A stretch of 64,000 nt of DNA from Alphaproteobacteria bacterium UBA1254 (GCA_002308495.1 DBVW01000021.1:26351-90350); one strand, 5' to 3'; positions 8,128-17,308 are shown, numbered from the stretch's first letter. Program-made: numbers and translations. The notes: generated by a model from the sequence alone, not told the origin.

Positions 8128-9715
8128 AAAATTCAATTTAACAATCGGCTTAGCCTTAACAGCTCTTGTTGCGGCGTGCTCTTTAGCAACCGATATGGAT
8201 GCGACGCTTGACCGCGAGCTTGAAAACGCTTCTGATTTAAGACAAGAAGCAAAAACGCCGACAGATGTTGCGAAAACAGATGTCATTCGCGTCAACGACG
8301 ATATTTGGCTTGGAGACACAAGCGAGGTCGAATACGAAGGCGATCCTGTTCCTTCATATTTGGAAACACCGGACGGTATCACGCTTATTTCAAATCGTCC
8401 GATTACCTTATATGAAATCGGAAACATGATTCACAAAATCACGTCAATTTCTGTTCGCTATGAACAAGAGCTTGACGGCACGGTTCAAAAACAGGCCGAC
8501 GATAACAAACCTTCGTTGCAGGATATCGGTGCCCAATGGACCGATTCAAGCAAAATGCTTGTATCCTACAAAGGTCCTTTAAGCGGTTTGCTTGATGAAG
8601 TTTCAAACCGTTTCGGCATTTGGTGGAAATATGAAAAGAAACAAATCTATTTCTACAGATATATTACAAAATCCTTTACTTTGTATACTTTACCGACCAA
8701 ACCGTCTTTATCGGTTGATGTCGGCGGCTCTTCAACAGAGGGCGGTGCAGGTTCATCATCTGTGTCTTTATCAAATTCTGCTCAAATTGATTTGTGGGCA
8801 ACGATTGAAACTGCCATTCGCTCAATGATTTCTCAAGGTGCTCAGTTAACAACCGACCAATCAAGCGGTGTAATCACATTAACCGGCACTCCGACAGACA
8901 TCAAAAAAGTCGCAAAATACATCAACGAGCAAAACATGCGCTTATCGCGTCAGGTTGCCATCAGCGTTAAAGTTTTACAGGTCAGTGTTTCCGATTCTGA
9001 CAAATACGGCTTAGACTTAGGTGCCGTATTCTCCGGAAACAACCGTATCACAAGCTTAGGCATCACGGGCGCCGCAGGTCAGGCTGAAGTATCAAGCGGC
9101 TTGTCAATGGCGATTGTTTCGGGTTCTTGGAACATCACAAGTGCTATTCAAGCCTTGTCCGAACAAGGTAAAACAGCTTTAATCACAAGCGGCACGGTAA
9201 CAACCTTAAACAACAAACCTGCCCCGATTCAAGTTGTCAGAACACAAAACTACATTTCGGAAATCACAAAGACGAACTCCGGTTCCGATGGCAGTTACTA
9301 TGACTTGTCAACCGACACCGAAGAAATCGAAACAGGTTTCACTTTGGATGTTTTACCGCGTATTTTGGAACATGGTCGTTTAATGCTTATGTTCAACCTC
9401 ACATTGTCTGATTTGATTGAACTTCAAAAAGTCAACTTAACAAACAATCCTGAGGGCGGTGAATTCATTCAAAACCCGGTTATCGAAACGCGCGGTTTCT
9501 CACAAGAAGTTGCGATGAAATCGGGTGAAACACTTATCTTGAGTGGTTATGAACGCGTTGAAGACAGCGCTCAAAAATCAGGTATCGGATCGGCAGAGAA
9601 CTCTATGTTCGGCGGTTCTGTAACGGCGAATAAAACACGCAGCATTTTGGTTATCATGTTAACCCCTGTTGTTTTAGATTCACCGCTTGTACCTGAATCC
9701 AGAATGAAATATTAG
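8114..9715 (+). CDS. pilN: type IVb pilus secretin (PilN family)
   Basis: Outer-membrane secretin forming the exit channel for a type IVb pilus. The start is ATG 8114, six bases after GGAGG; the TTG at 8093 lacks that spacing. The 533-residue precursor has a lipoprotein signal with Cys at about residue 22 (LVAAC), as in R64 PilN and BfpB. N-domains follow, with a TLTGTPTDIKKVAKYI segment near 260. The C-terminal secretin domain (about 340-525) contains TLNNKPAPIQVVRTQ, a Ser/Gly-rich loop, VLPRIL and the terminal RSILVIMLTPVVLDSP. Length fits R64 PilN. It lies between the TcpQ-like gene and pilO, as in R64-like clusters. Confidence 0.92.
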   Translation: MRMTKKFNLTIGLALTALVAACSLATDMDATLDRELENASDLRQEAKTPTDVAKTDVIRVNDDIWLGDTSEVEYEGDPVPSYLETPDGITLISNRPITLYEIGNMIHKITSISVRYEQELDGTVQKQADDNKPSLQDIGAQWTDSSKMLVSYKGPLSGLLDEVSNRFGIWWKYEKKQIYFYRYITKSFTLYTLPTKPSLSVDVGGSSTEGGAGSSSVSLSNSAQIDLWATIETAIRSMISQGAQLTTDQSSGVITLTGTPTDIKKVAKYINEQNMRLSRQVAISVKVLQVSVSDSDKYGLDLGAVFSGNNRITSLGITGAAGQAEVSSGLSMAIVSGSWNITSAIQALSEQGKTALITSGTVTTLNNKPAPIQVVRTQNYISEITKTNSGSDGSYYDLSTDTEEIETGFTLDVLPRILEHGRLMLMFNLTLSDLIELQKVNLTNNPEGGEFIQNPVIETRGFSQEVAMKSGETLILSGYERVEDSAQKSGIGSAENSMFGGSVTANKTRSILVIMLTPVVLDSPLVPESRMKY

Positions 9716-9730
9716 ACAAAGGAAAAAGAA

Positions 9731-11017
9731 GTGTTAGAAGACGCTAATTTAGACGAATACCAAGCAGGCCCTTCCCCCGAGGGGGAAGACGCCCGCACTT
9801 GGGGTACCAGCTTCAAAGCCGGCAGCACCACTTATGCGACGTCTTTGTTCTGGCAACCGCTGCGCAACAGCGAAGATCCATACACTGAAATTAGCGAAGC
9901 GGCAGAAAACGTTCTTGAAGGCGCAGACTTATTCTGTGTCAAGAAAGGAAAATCACCGCAATTCGGTTTGTGTATTTCCGATCAGGGCTACCAAAAAGGC
10001 ACGCCTGTAGCTGCGGTCAGCCTTATCAACGCTCTTCCGGACACTTCATCATTCCTCGCCGTTTTCAAGGTAGACGGCGGATGGTGGTATATCTGCGTCA
10101 GAAACGATGTTATCCTATCCGATGGTGATATGCTCTTCTTCGACGAGAAAGAAGCAAAAGAACAATTTTCTTCAATGCTCGCCGTTCCTGATTGGGGCTA
10201 CAAAATCGCACCTGCCGAATGGGGTTTTGACGACACCAGTGAAATTGAAGTCAATACTCTTTTAAGAAACGCACCGAAAGAAACGCTGCAAAAGATTCAC
10301 GCCCTGCGCGGCACAAAATTGATTGCGGTTGTTATCGCGGGTATTATTATTGCAATTTGGTTGCTTTCAACTCTTTATTCAACCTTGTTCAATTCAGCGC
10401 CGCCGAAACCGGTTGTTGCGCCGATTGCTGTTAAAACGGTTGAACAAGCCGCACCGCCGCCGGAACCGAAACCATGGGAATCTATTCCTGTTCCGGCACA
10501 AATGCTCGCCTCTTGTTTCAAGGGGATTAAGGATGTTGTCGGAATTGCGACACCGGGCTGGAATTTAGGTGGCATAACCTGCACACCCGATGGTTTGGTA
10601 ACTTCTTGGCACATGGCTGTCGGTCGGCTTGCTTGGATTGATAAAGCGTTAGGAGAGTCCGGTGTTACATTCTCAAGCCGTTCTATTTCTCCGAACGGTG
10701 TCGAAGTTATTGCGTCGGTTCCGATCCAAAAAATACAAACATTCAATTCACCTCCGAAATTAAACGGTGTTGAATTGGTTAATACGCTAAACGACCTTTT
10801 CCAAGGTTTGCAGATGAATGTAAATTTAAGTTCGCAAACATGGACATCGCCACAAAACAATGTTTACAAGTCCGTTAAGTTCGCGTTTTCTTCAAAACAC
10901 GATCCAGACACATGGGTGGATATCTTAACAAAATTTTCAGGACTTACGATTAATGTTATAAAATATGATTCAAACACCAACAGCTGGTATTATGAAGGAG
11001 CAATCTATGTATTATAA
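9731..11017 (+). CDS. pilO: type IVb pilus accessory protein PilO
   Basis: This 428-residue protein starts at GTG 9731, with AAGGA upstream. The cytoplasmic half (about residues 20-190) carries GGWWYICVRNDVILSDGD, characteristic of the R64 PilO/BfpC pilin-accessory family. One membrane helix lies at about 197-218 and is followed by a Pro-rich linker and a periplasmic domain. PilO-type proteins link the cytoplasmic ATPase to the periplasmic assembly platform. It follows the secretin by 15 bases and overlaps pilP by 11. It is not homologous to the type IVa PilO despite the name. Confidence 0.85.
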   Translation: MLEDANLDEYQAGPSPEGEDARTWGTSFKAGSTTYATSLFWQPLRNSEDPYTEISEAAENVLEGADLFCVKKGKSPQFGLCISDQGYQKGTPVAAVSLINALPDTSSFLAVFKVDGGWWYICVRNDVILSDGDMLFFDEKEAKEQFSSMLAVPDWGYKIAPAEWGFDDTSEIEVNTLLRNAPKETLQKIHALRGTKLIAVVIAGIIIAIWLLSTLYSTLFNSAPPKPVVAPIAVKTVEQAAPPPEPKPWESIPVPAQMLASCFKGIKDVVGIATPGWNLGGITCTPDGLVTSWHMAVGRLAWIDKALGESGVTFSSRSISPNGVEVIASVPIQKIQTFNSPPKLNGVELVNTLNDLFQGLQMNVNLSSQTWTSPQNNVYKSVKFAFSSKHDPDTWVDILTKFSGLTINVIKYDSNTNSWYYEGAIYVL

Positions 11018-12584
11018 ACTTTTAAATAAAACTATTCTCACAAGCGCTTTGGTCTCTTTAATTTGCGTAAGTGTGAACCAACCTTTGGCTCAAGAATTGA
11101 AGGTAAATGACGATGAAATTGACATTTCTTTGCCAAAGCCCGACGAGGCAAATATCATTGTCGAAGATGATATCATTCCTCTTGATGAAGATGCCGTTAT
11201 TGTTCCTGAACAAAAAACGGTTGAAGAAAATATTGGTGTTGCATCTCCTGACATTGAAGAAGTCGCGCCGGTTGTTCTTGAAGAAGAAATTGTTTCTCCT
11301 GCCGAAGAACATTCTGAAGATTTTGATGAAACCTTTGATATTTCATTTGAAGATGCAGAACCTACTTTGCCTCCTGAATTAGCGAAACCGCAGCCGAACA
11401 ACGAATTTCCGCCGCGTCCGACTCAAAATCCGAATCAAAGAATTCAAGAGATGCGTGGTCCTCAAGCAAGAAACATCCCTCAACAGCCTCAAGCTGTTGC
11501 GCCTAATATGCCTCAGCGTCCCGCTGTTCAAGCTCCCGAACAACGTCCTCTCGTTGCTCCGCAGGCACAAGCACCTCAGCCTTCCGGCTTAAAGTTTGGT
11601 GATTCTGTTTTGGTTCAATCGAACAATGATTTATTTAATCAAATGTCAGACATTGAAAAACAAACAACTTTGCTTACTTTGGAATTAAAGCGCGAAAGAA
11701 TTCGCAACGAAGTTGAAGCTGCGAGAGCCGTTCGCGAAAAAGCCGAACAAGAGAAGTTAGCAATGGAAGAAGCCAAAAGAAGAGAACAAATTGAATGGGA
11801 AAAAGAGCAGGAAGCGAAAATCATCCGCGAGCAGGTTGCTTTAAAACAAAAAGAAATCGAGCTCGAAAAGGTAAAACAGCGCAAAGCTCTTACGGCCTAC
11901 ATGAATTCGATGCTTGAACAAAAACAGGCATGGATTGAAGAAAACGGCAAATTGTATGATGAAATAAAAGGATTAAAAGAAACGAACAAAAAAATCCGCG
12001 ATTCATACAGAAAAGATTTAAACACCATCTCCGTAGAAACGGAAAAAGTTGTTAAAAGCGCTGAAACGGCAAAGAGCAATTATGACAGAACGGTTGCAAG
12101 CTTAACGGCCCAAAACGCTCAACTTAAAAAACGTATTGAAGCGGATGCTGCTGCGGCTAAGAACAGCGGCGGTGTTGATTCTCTTGCACCCGGCGGTGAA
12201 AAACTTTCGACCTCGGCCGATGCTTTAATTAAGCAGATTGATATTGCAAAAGAATATGCCATTATGGAAATTTTCGGACACGAAGACGACCTGTCTGTTA
12301 AACTCATCAACAAACAGGGCGATTCATTCATAGCCAAACCCGGAACCGTATTGGCGACAGGTCACACCATTGAAGAAATCGGACCGAACTATGTTGAGTT
12401 TGACCGCAATGGTTTGAAAGATTTCTTATACACGGCGACAGGACCTTTGGCTGCAGAACAAAGAAAAATCACCGATCCGGATGATACTCCTGACACGCAG
12501 GCAAACAATCAAATGCGTCCGAAGGCAAACCTCGTTCGCGATGACGCAATGCCTTCGCTCGGAGATTCGATGTTCGTAAAATAA
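11007..12584 (+). CDS. pilP: PilP-like type IVb pilus protein with enlarged coiled-coil region
   Basis: Start ATG 11007 has AAGGAG six bases upstream and overlaps the pilO stop by 11 bases; the upstream in-frame ATG at 10965 lies inside pilO. The 525-residue product has a signal peptide ending near PLAQ, an acidic region (about 32-115), a Pro/Gln-rich linker (about 120-195) and a long charged coiled coil (about 210-385). The small C-terminal domain (about 415-490) has IMEIFGHEDDLSVKLI and GTVLATGHTIEEIGPNYVEF, the pattern of R64 PilP. Ordinary R64 PilP is only about 150 residues, so most of this protein is added material. The PilP call rests on the C-terminus and gene order. Confidence 0.7.
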   Translation: MYYKLLNKTILTSALVSLICVSVNQPLAQELKVNDDEIDISLPKPDEANIIVEDDIIPLDEDAVIVPEQKTVEENIGVASPDIEEVAPVVLEEEIVSPAEEHSEDFDETFDISFEDAEPTLPPELAKPQPNNEFPPRPTQNPNQRIQEMRGPQARNIPQQPQAVAPNMPQRPAVQAPEQRPLVAPQAQAPQPSGLKFGDSVLVQSNNDLFNQMSDIEKQTTLLTLELKRERIRNEVEAARAVREKAEQEKLAMEEAKRREQIEWEKEQEAKIIREQVALKQKEIELEKVKQRKALTAYMNSMLEQKQAWIEENGKLYDEIKGLKETNKKIRDSYRKDLNTISVETEKVVKSAETAKSNYDRTVASLTAQNAQLKKRIEADAAAAKNSGGVDSLAPGGEKLSTSADALIKQIDIAKEYAIMEIFGHEDDLSVKLINKQGDSFIAKPGTVLATGHTIEEIGPNYVEFDRNGLKDFLYTATGPLAAEQRKITDPDDTPDTQANNQMRPKANLVRDDAMPSLGDSMFVK

Positions 12585-12601
12585 GGAGCTAAATCTCAAA
12601 A

Positions 12602-14251
12602 ATGGCGGAAAAAAACAACGAGACAACTCAGCAGGAAAAGAAAAACTCTTACCTTGCGGAAAGTGCGGACGAACAGTCGCAATCCGGTAATTTTCTTGAG
12701 AGTCTTTTTGCAAACGATAACAAACTCATAACGGCGCGCGGATCCGATTTATCCGTCACGGATGATACGCGCCGTATGCTCGCTCTTTTTTCCGACGGTA
12801 CCTATTTTGTTTCGCAAGACCACCGTTTTGACGGTTTGGTTTATAACTTTGAAAAGACGATTAAACGTCGTAAAATTCTTATCAACACGCCTCAATATGT
12901 CAGCCAAAACGAAATAAACGCCTTATACGCTTACGCTGAGCGCGGTATCGGTTTTGCCAAAGCGGATGCCGAAGACCGCGAGCGCATGCAGGTTCAAATT
13001 GACTTTATTAATATTGTTTCGCGTGCTGCCGCTCAAAAAGTTTCCGACGTGCACATTGTCGTTGCCGATTCCACAATTGTCATGTTCCGTGTCAACGGTA
13101 TGATGGTTCGCCAAATGGAATATAACAAAGACTGGGGTGAAGCTTTTGTGCGTGCGGCGTTTGCATCTTCTGATATTTCGGATGCGAACTACGCTCAAAA
13201 CGAGTTCCAAGGCGCTCAAAAACTCGGTGAAACACCTCTGCGCGGATCCGAAGGCAAATTGATGTTGCCGCATAACGTTTTGGCTATCCGTCTGCAATTT
13301 AACCCGATTGCGTTCGGTTCCCAATATCTCGTCATGCGTCTTTTGTATGCCGATGACAATCCGAACGGAAGTTCAGACTTACGTTCATTAGGTTTCGGCG
13401 AAAGAGAAGAAAATCTTTTCTATCGTTTGCGTGCTGTTCCTGTCGGCTTAAACGTCATTGCCGGTCCGACCGGTTCCGGTAAATCGACAACCTTGCAAAG
13501 AAACATGATTAAGCTTTTGCAAGAAAAGAACTATGAAATTAACTTAATCACGGTGGAAGACCCGCCGGAGTATCCTATTCCGGGTGCGCGTCAAATGCCT
13601 GTGACCAACGCAAACGATGAAGAATCAAAAGAAGTTGAGTTTACAAAAGCTTTAAACGCGGCATTGCGTTCCGACCCTGACGTTATGATGGTCGGTGAAA
13701 TTCGTTCATATTCGGCCGCCGAATTAACATTTAAAGGCGCGCTGTCAGGTCACGGTGTTTGGACAACATTGCACGCAAACTCGGCACCTGCCATTATCAC
13801 GCGTTTGCGTGATATGGGCTGTCAGCCATACCTTCTCGGCGATCCTGAACTTGTGAAAGGTTTAATTTCGCAACGTTTGTTCAGAAAACTCTGTCCGCAT
13901 TGCCGAAAATCCGTAAAAGAGCGCATGAATGACCCCTCATTCGGACGCTTAAAAACAGCTTTAGGCGATTACGGCATTGAAAACACATTTGTCCGCGGTG
14001 ATGGTTGCAAATATTGCGGAAACAAAGGTTTTAGCGGACGAATGAGTGTGCCTGAAATTATTTTGCCGGATGCCATGTTCCTGCAGCTGATGATTAACGG
14101 CGATACAAAGCGCGCGATTGACTATTGGATCAGCGAGCTGGACGGACGCACATTGCGTGATGCGGCAATTGAGCGCATGCTCAAAGGTTATATTGATTTG
14201 GATGAATTGGAACGTTGGTGCGGATTGCTTGATCAACGTCCGGTATATTAG
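12602..14251 (+). CDS. pilQ: type IVb pilus assembly ATPase (PilQ/GspE family)
   Basis: A 549-residue cytoplasmic hexameric ATPase for pilin polymerisation. Visible motifs are Walker A GPTGSGKSTT near residue 290, an Asp box VEDPPEYPIPGARQ and Walker B DVMMVGEIR near 360. A His box TTLHANSAPAIITRL near 395 and a tetracysteine zinc site (CPHC near 430, CKYC near 470) complete the set. The N-terminal SDVHIVV segment is typical of GspE/PilB relatives. Sequence order and neighbours match R64 PilQ rather than the type IVa secretin of the same name. A purine-rich AAGGAG lies about 13 bases before the start. Confidence 0.93.
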   Translation: MAEKNNETTQQEKKNSYLAESADEQSQSGNFLESLFANDNKLITARGSDLSVTDDTRRMLALFSDGTYFVSQDHRFDGLVYNFEKTIKRRKILINTPQYVSQNEINALYAYAERGIGFAKADAEDRERMQVQIDFINIVSRAAAQKVSDVHIVVADSTIVMFRVNGMMVRQMEYNKDWGEAFVRAAFASSDISDANYAQNEFQGAQKLGETPLRGSEGKLMLPHNVLAIRLQFNPIAFGSQYLVMRLLYADDNPNGSSDLRSLGFGEREENLFYRLRAVPVGLNVIAGPTGSGKSTTLQRNMIKLLQEKNYEINLITVEDPPEYPIPGARQMPVTNANDEESKEVEFTKALNAALRSDPDVMMVGEIRSYSAAELTFKGALSGHGVWTTLHANSAPAIITRLRDMGCQPYLLGDPELVKGLISQRLFRKLCPHCRKSVKERMNDPSFGRLKTALGDYGIENTFVRGDGCKYCGNKGFSGRMSVPEIILPDAMFLQLMINGDTKRAIDYWISELDGRTLRDAAIERMLKGYIDLDELERWCGLLDQRPVY

Positions 14252-14263
14252 GGATAAAGAAAA

Positions 14264-15382
14264 ATGCCTGAAGTAAAAAACAGAACCCGATTTAACAGAG
14301 CGATGCGCTCACTAGGCTCGATTGAAGTTTACTATGCTAGAATCATCTGTAATCTTTCGAATGCAAGCCGTTTAAAAATATACCGCAAATTAGCCTCTCT
14401 GTTGCGTAACCGCTTCTCATTGATGGATGCACTTGATATGCTCCATGACGGATTAACAAACGGTGGCAAAAACAACGGCGAGCCGATGGCTATTGCCATG
14501 GCAAGCTGGGGACACGCTCTCCAAAACGGTCTTCCGTTTTCCGATGCCTTAAAAGGCTGGGCGCCGGACCGCGAACGCTTAATGCTTTCCGTCGGTGACG
14601 TATCAAACCTTGAAAGCGCTTTATTAAACTTGATTAAAGTTGCCGAAGGTTCTACGAAAATGATTCGTCCGATTGTTTCTGCAATTGCTTATCCGTCGTT
14701 TTTGTTCATGATGTCCGTTTTAATTATTTGGGCAATTGGTGTTTACATGGTTCCGCCGATGCTTGAAGCCGTTCCGGGCTTAAACTGGGTTGGCACCGGT
14801 AAAACCCTTGTAGACCTTTCCGAATGGGTTCAAAAGAACTGGCTTGCTGCCTTTTTAGCCTTTCCGATTGTTGCCTTGATTATTTATTCAACAATTAGCA
14901 TTTGGACAGGTGTTATCCGCACAAAATTTGACAACATACCGCCATGGTCGCTTTATAAAATCTTCGTCGGCATCACATGGCTTTTGGCCTTGTCGGCACT
15001 GGTCAAGGGCGGTGTTCCTGTTTCGGTTGCACTTGCGAGCTTAAAGCGCGATGCCAGCAGATATTTAAAAGAGCGTATTGACGGCACTTTAAAATACATC
15101 AAAAACGGTGACAACTTAGGTCAGGCCTTAAATAAAGCGGGCTTCCAATTCCCCGACAAAGAAATCATTGCCGACCTCAAGATTTATGCCGAACTTGATA
15201 ACTTTGAAGAAGCCCTTGAAAGCTTGGCGAACAACTGGCTTGAAGAATCTGTTTATATGATTGAGCAAAAAGCCTCTATTTTGAACATGGTTGCGATTTT
15301 AACCGTTGCGGCAATTATCGCGTGGGCTGTGTTCGGCGTGTTCGACATGCAAGATCAAATCACTTCTGCAATGGGATCATAA
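14264..15382 (+). CDS. pilR: type IVb pilus inner-membrane platform protein (PilR/GspF family)
   Basis: This 372-residue protein has the GspF/PilC plan: a cytoplasmic N-terminal helical domain, then a membrane helix near residues 145-165. A second helix near 195-215 is followed by another cytoplasmic helical domain (GGVPVSVALASLKRD, then NLGQALNKAG), with a final membrane helix near 340-365. It would anchor the PilQ ATPase and pass pilins into the fibre. It follows pilQ by 12 bases. Length matches R64 PilR. Confidence 0.9.
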   Translation: MPEVKNRTRFNRAMRSLGSIEVYYARIICNLSNASRLKIYRKLASLLRNRFSLMDALDMLHDGLTNGGKNNGEPMAIAMASWGHALQNGLPFSDALKGWAPDRERLMLSVGDVSNLESALLNLIKVAEGSTKMIRPIVSAIAYPSFLFMMSVLIIWAIGVYMVPPMLEAVPGLNWVGTGKTLVDLSEWVQKNWLAAFLAFPIVALIIYSTISIWTGVIRTKFDNIPPWSLYKIFVGITWLLALSALVKGGVPVSVALASLKRDASRYLKERIDGTLKYIKNGDNLGQALNKAGFQFPDKEIIADLKIYAELDNFEEALESLANNWLEESVYMIEQKASILNMVAILTVAAIIAWAVFGVFDMQDQITSAMGS

Positions 15383-15387
15383 CCATC

Positions 15388-15945
15388 ATGAAAACAACCT
15401 TTGGCAACAAGCGCTTTCACCTTTCATCGAATGCTTTTTTAGGCATTGCGTGCGCTGTTGCCATTGGCCTGTTTTTGCTCCTGTTTTTCCTGCTAAAACC
15501 GAGCCAAACAGCAAGCGTTACGGACGAAATTTCAACATTGAGCCGAAATATCCGCACTCATTTTCAAAAAAAGACGGATTATCGCGGTTTAGATACAAAT
15601 TTTGCCATAAAAAACAATATGGTACCGCTCGAAAAAATACGCGCAAACAAAGTTTACAGCAAAAACAAATCTGAAATCATTATCGGTCGTGATATTTCCG
15701 GCAATACCGTCATGCCGACCGAAAATCTTTTCGCAATTACTTATCTCAACCTTGATCGAAACAAATGCAAAAAACTGCTGACCTCAAAACTTGATGCAAC
15801 CTCTGGCGTTGTTTCGATAACTCTTGAAAATGAAGAGGCATCATACGAGTTCACATACGGCGGAAGCTTACCTCTTCCGGTCAGCTCCGAAAACGCAAAA
15901 AAATTCTGCAAAGCCAAAAACGCCGTTATGTTCACTTTTGAATAG
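15388..15945 (+). CDS. PilS-like pilin-domain protein without a prepilin processing site
   Basis: The start is ATG 15388, five bases after the pilR stop; the earlier in-frame start lies inside pilR. The 185-residue product has one membrane helix (about residues 16-38), then a periplasmic domain with IRTHFQKKTDYRGLDTNFA, VPLEK, FAITYLNLDRNKCKKL and a second Cys near the end. The two Cys and the order of elements match the PilS domain of type IVb pilins. There is no Gly followed by a Glu five residues later before the membrane helix, so normal prepilin peptidase processing looks impossible. It may be a minor or priming subunit; that is inference. It ends two bases from the convergent HD-domain gene. 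Confidence 0.6.
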   Translation: MKTTFGNKRFHLSSNAFLGIACAVAIGLFLLLFFLLKPSQTASVTDEISTLSRNIRTHFQKKTDYRGLDTNFAIKNNMVPLEKIRANKVYSKNKSEIIIGRDISGNTVMPTENLFAITYLNLDRNKCKKLLTSKLDATSGVVSITLENEEASYEFTYGGSLPLPVSSENAKKFCKAKNAVMFTFE

Positions 15946-15947
15946 TC

Positions 15948-16781
15948 TTAAATCCTGACGTTAAATCTTTTCAAAACATAATCCGTCATCACCTGATATA
16001 CGGTTTTGATTTTCTTTTCATCAACCTCAAACGTTTTCAAAACCTCGCACATCCCCTTAAACAAATCAAGCTTTTGACAATATAAAATACTGTAAAGATA
16101 ATTAATGTCAAAAATCCAGCATATTGTTGAAATAACAATCTCAGCATTCGTTTTCCGCAAGCTGTTCGGGGCAACTTTCCGGTTCTCGAAGAACGACCAC
16201 AGTTCGCCATTAATTTGGCTTTGAGCCTGAGAAAAATCATCAAAATGCGGGAACCAAACTTCTTTGACCTCGTCCAATTCATTTCTTAATAAATTCCAGT
16301 TGGCGATTTTATCGGCATCTCTCACGGCAAAACAAATTTTTTCAACATCTTTCTTTGTCTGATTATCAAGTTTTTTGTATTCTTCATCTTCATAAAGATT
16401 TTCAATCATATGCCCATGATGTTTGATCGGCAGCGTTATCAAAACATCATTAAAATCAACCGTCTGCGCCAAAAATTCGGCTCCTTTTTCTCCATGGTCG
16501 ATTTTTTGACCCGTTTCAAACCACCCTCTGATCTCTCGAAACCGAAAAATATCATGAAGCAAAATCGCTGTTTTACAAACATCAACAAATTCTTTTGACT
16601 TGTCTTGAAAATACGCTTCGTGCGCCAAAATCCCGTTTCCCGCCCCCGAAACCTGAAGTGAATGCCTGAATTTCTCGTTCATATACGCTTCATGAAACAA
16701 ACTTCCGGCAACAACCTTAAAATTCTCATTAAATTCTTTTTCTAAAAGCTTTTTTGCTTTTTCATACAACGGATAAAACAT
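15948..16781 (-). CDS. HD-domain metal-dependent phosphohydrolase, substrate unknown
   Basis: The start is set at ATG 16781, preceded by GAGGTG five bases away; the upstream ATG at 16826 lacks a ribosome site and lies in the terminator hairpin area. The 277-residue product carries the HD set in order: a His in FRHSLQV, LLHDIF, HGEKGAEF, a His-rich IKHHGHM and DADKIANW. These ligands imply a binuclear metal hydrolase acting on a nucleotide or phosphate ester. The C-terminal helical half is not recognised. It stands between the pilus operon and the trxA terminator and has no obvious partner. Confidence 0.8.
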   Translation of the reverse strand: MFYPLYEKAKKLLEKEFNENFKVVAGSLFHEAYMNEKFRHSLQVSGAGNGILAHEAYFQDKSKEFVDVCKTAILLHDIFRFREIRGWFETGQKIDHGEKGAEFLAQTVDFNDVLITLPIKHHGHMIENLYEDEEYKKLDNQTKKDVEKICFAVRDADKIANWNLLRNELDEVKEVWFPHFDDFSQAQSQINGELWSFFENRKVAPNSLRKTNAEIVISTICWIFDINYLYSILYCQKLDLFKGMCEVLKTFEVDEKKIKTVYQVMTDYVLKRFNVRI

Positions 16782-16826
16782 CTTCACCTCTAAAAAAACG
16801 ATATTCCTTTTTAAAACAAAAACCAT

Positions 16827-16854
16827 AAAAAAACACCATTAATATGGTGTTTTT
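16827..16854 (-). terminator. rho-independent terminator of the trxA operon
   Basis: An 11-bp stem (AAAACACCAT at 16829-16838 with its complement ending at 16854) has a 4-base loop. It is followed on the minus strand by a run of seven T, about 50 bases after the trxA stop. A-tracts on the other side could allow weak rightward termination too. Confidence 0.8.
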
Positions 16855-16888
16855 AACAAATAGCTGCAAAAAAGCCCTTGTCAGGCGC

Positions 16889-16906
16889 CCGTTATACAAG
16901 CCTTAT
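16889..16906. repeat. short copy of the CCGTTATAC gene-end motif
   Basis: The sequence CCGTTATACAAGCC lies directly after the trxA stop codon. The same core occurs at 30196, 32174, 32872 and 32924, and a variant lies at 57106. It is preceded here by GTCAGGC, like the outer end of the full element at 56941, so this could be an internally deleted copy. Confidence 0.5.
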
Positions 16907-17218
16907 TTACTTATGGCTATTGAGCCAGCTTGTCACACTCTCTGCCGACGTAAAGCCGACTTTCATATCAATCTGCTTACCGTCTTTGAATAAAAACATG
17001 CTCGGAATACTTCTGATACCGAACGACGCAGCCGTATTCGGTGCCTCATCAACATTCACTTTGAAAAATTTAACTTCAGGCATCGCTTCGGAAACACCTT
17101 CCAAAATAGGACCGAGCTGACGGCACGGACCGCACCATTCTGCCCAAAAGTCGACCAAAACCAAGCCTTTTGAATCTAAAACTTCTTTTTGAAAATCACT
17201 TTCATTTAATGATAACAT
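16907..17218 (-). CDS. trxA: thioredoxin
   Basis: This 103-residue protein has the thioredoxin active site WCGPC (Cys29 and Cys32) in a VDFWAEWCGPC context and the conserved SIPSMFLFKDG cis-proline region. It reduces cytoplasmic disulfides, for example in ribonucleotide reductase and peptide methionine sulfoxide reductase. Its place downstream of addB-addA is typical of Alphaproteobacteria. It is the last gene of the leftward block and is followed by a good terminator. Confidence 0.97.
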   Translation of the reverse strand: MLSLNESDFQKEVLDSKGLVLVDFWAEWCGPCRQLGPILEGVSEAMPEVKFFKVNVDEAPNTAASFGIRSIPSMFLFKDGKQIDMKVGFTSAESVTSWLNSHK

Positions 17219-17308
17219 TGCCTTATCCTTTCTAAAAATAACTCTTTGAAGAATATAATCTCTTGAACTGATATTAAAATTAAAACTTTAGCTAAACAAC
17301 TTTAAATT

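Noticed and set aside
15322..15387. Longer N-terminus of the PilS-like gene
   Set aside because: The extra codons lie inside pilR and encode no signal; ATG 15388 right after the pilR stop is better.
1..15945. Type II secretion system
   Set aside because: GspE/GspF/secretin alone could suggest it, but TcpQ, lipoprotein PilN, R64-type PilO and PilP, and absence of GspC, GspG, GspK and similar genes point to a type IVb pilus.
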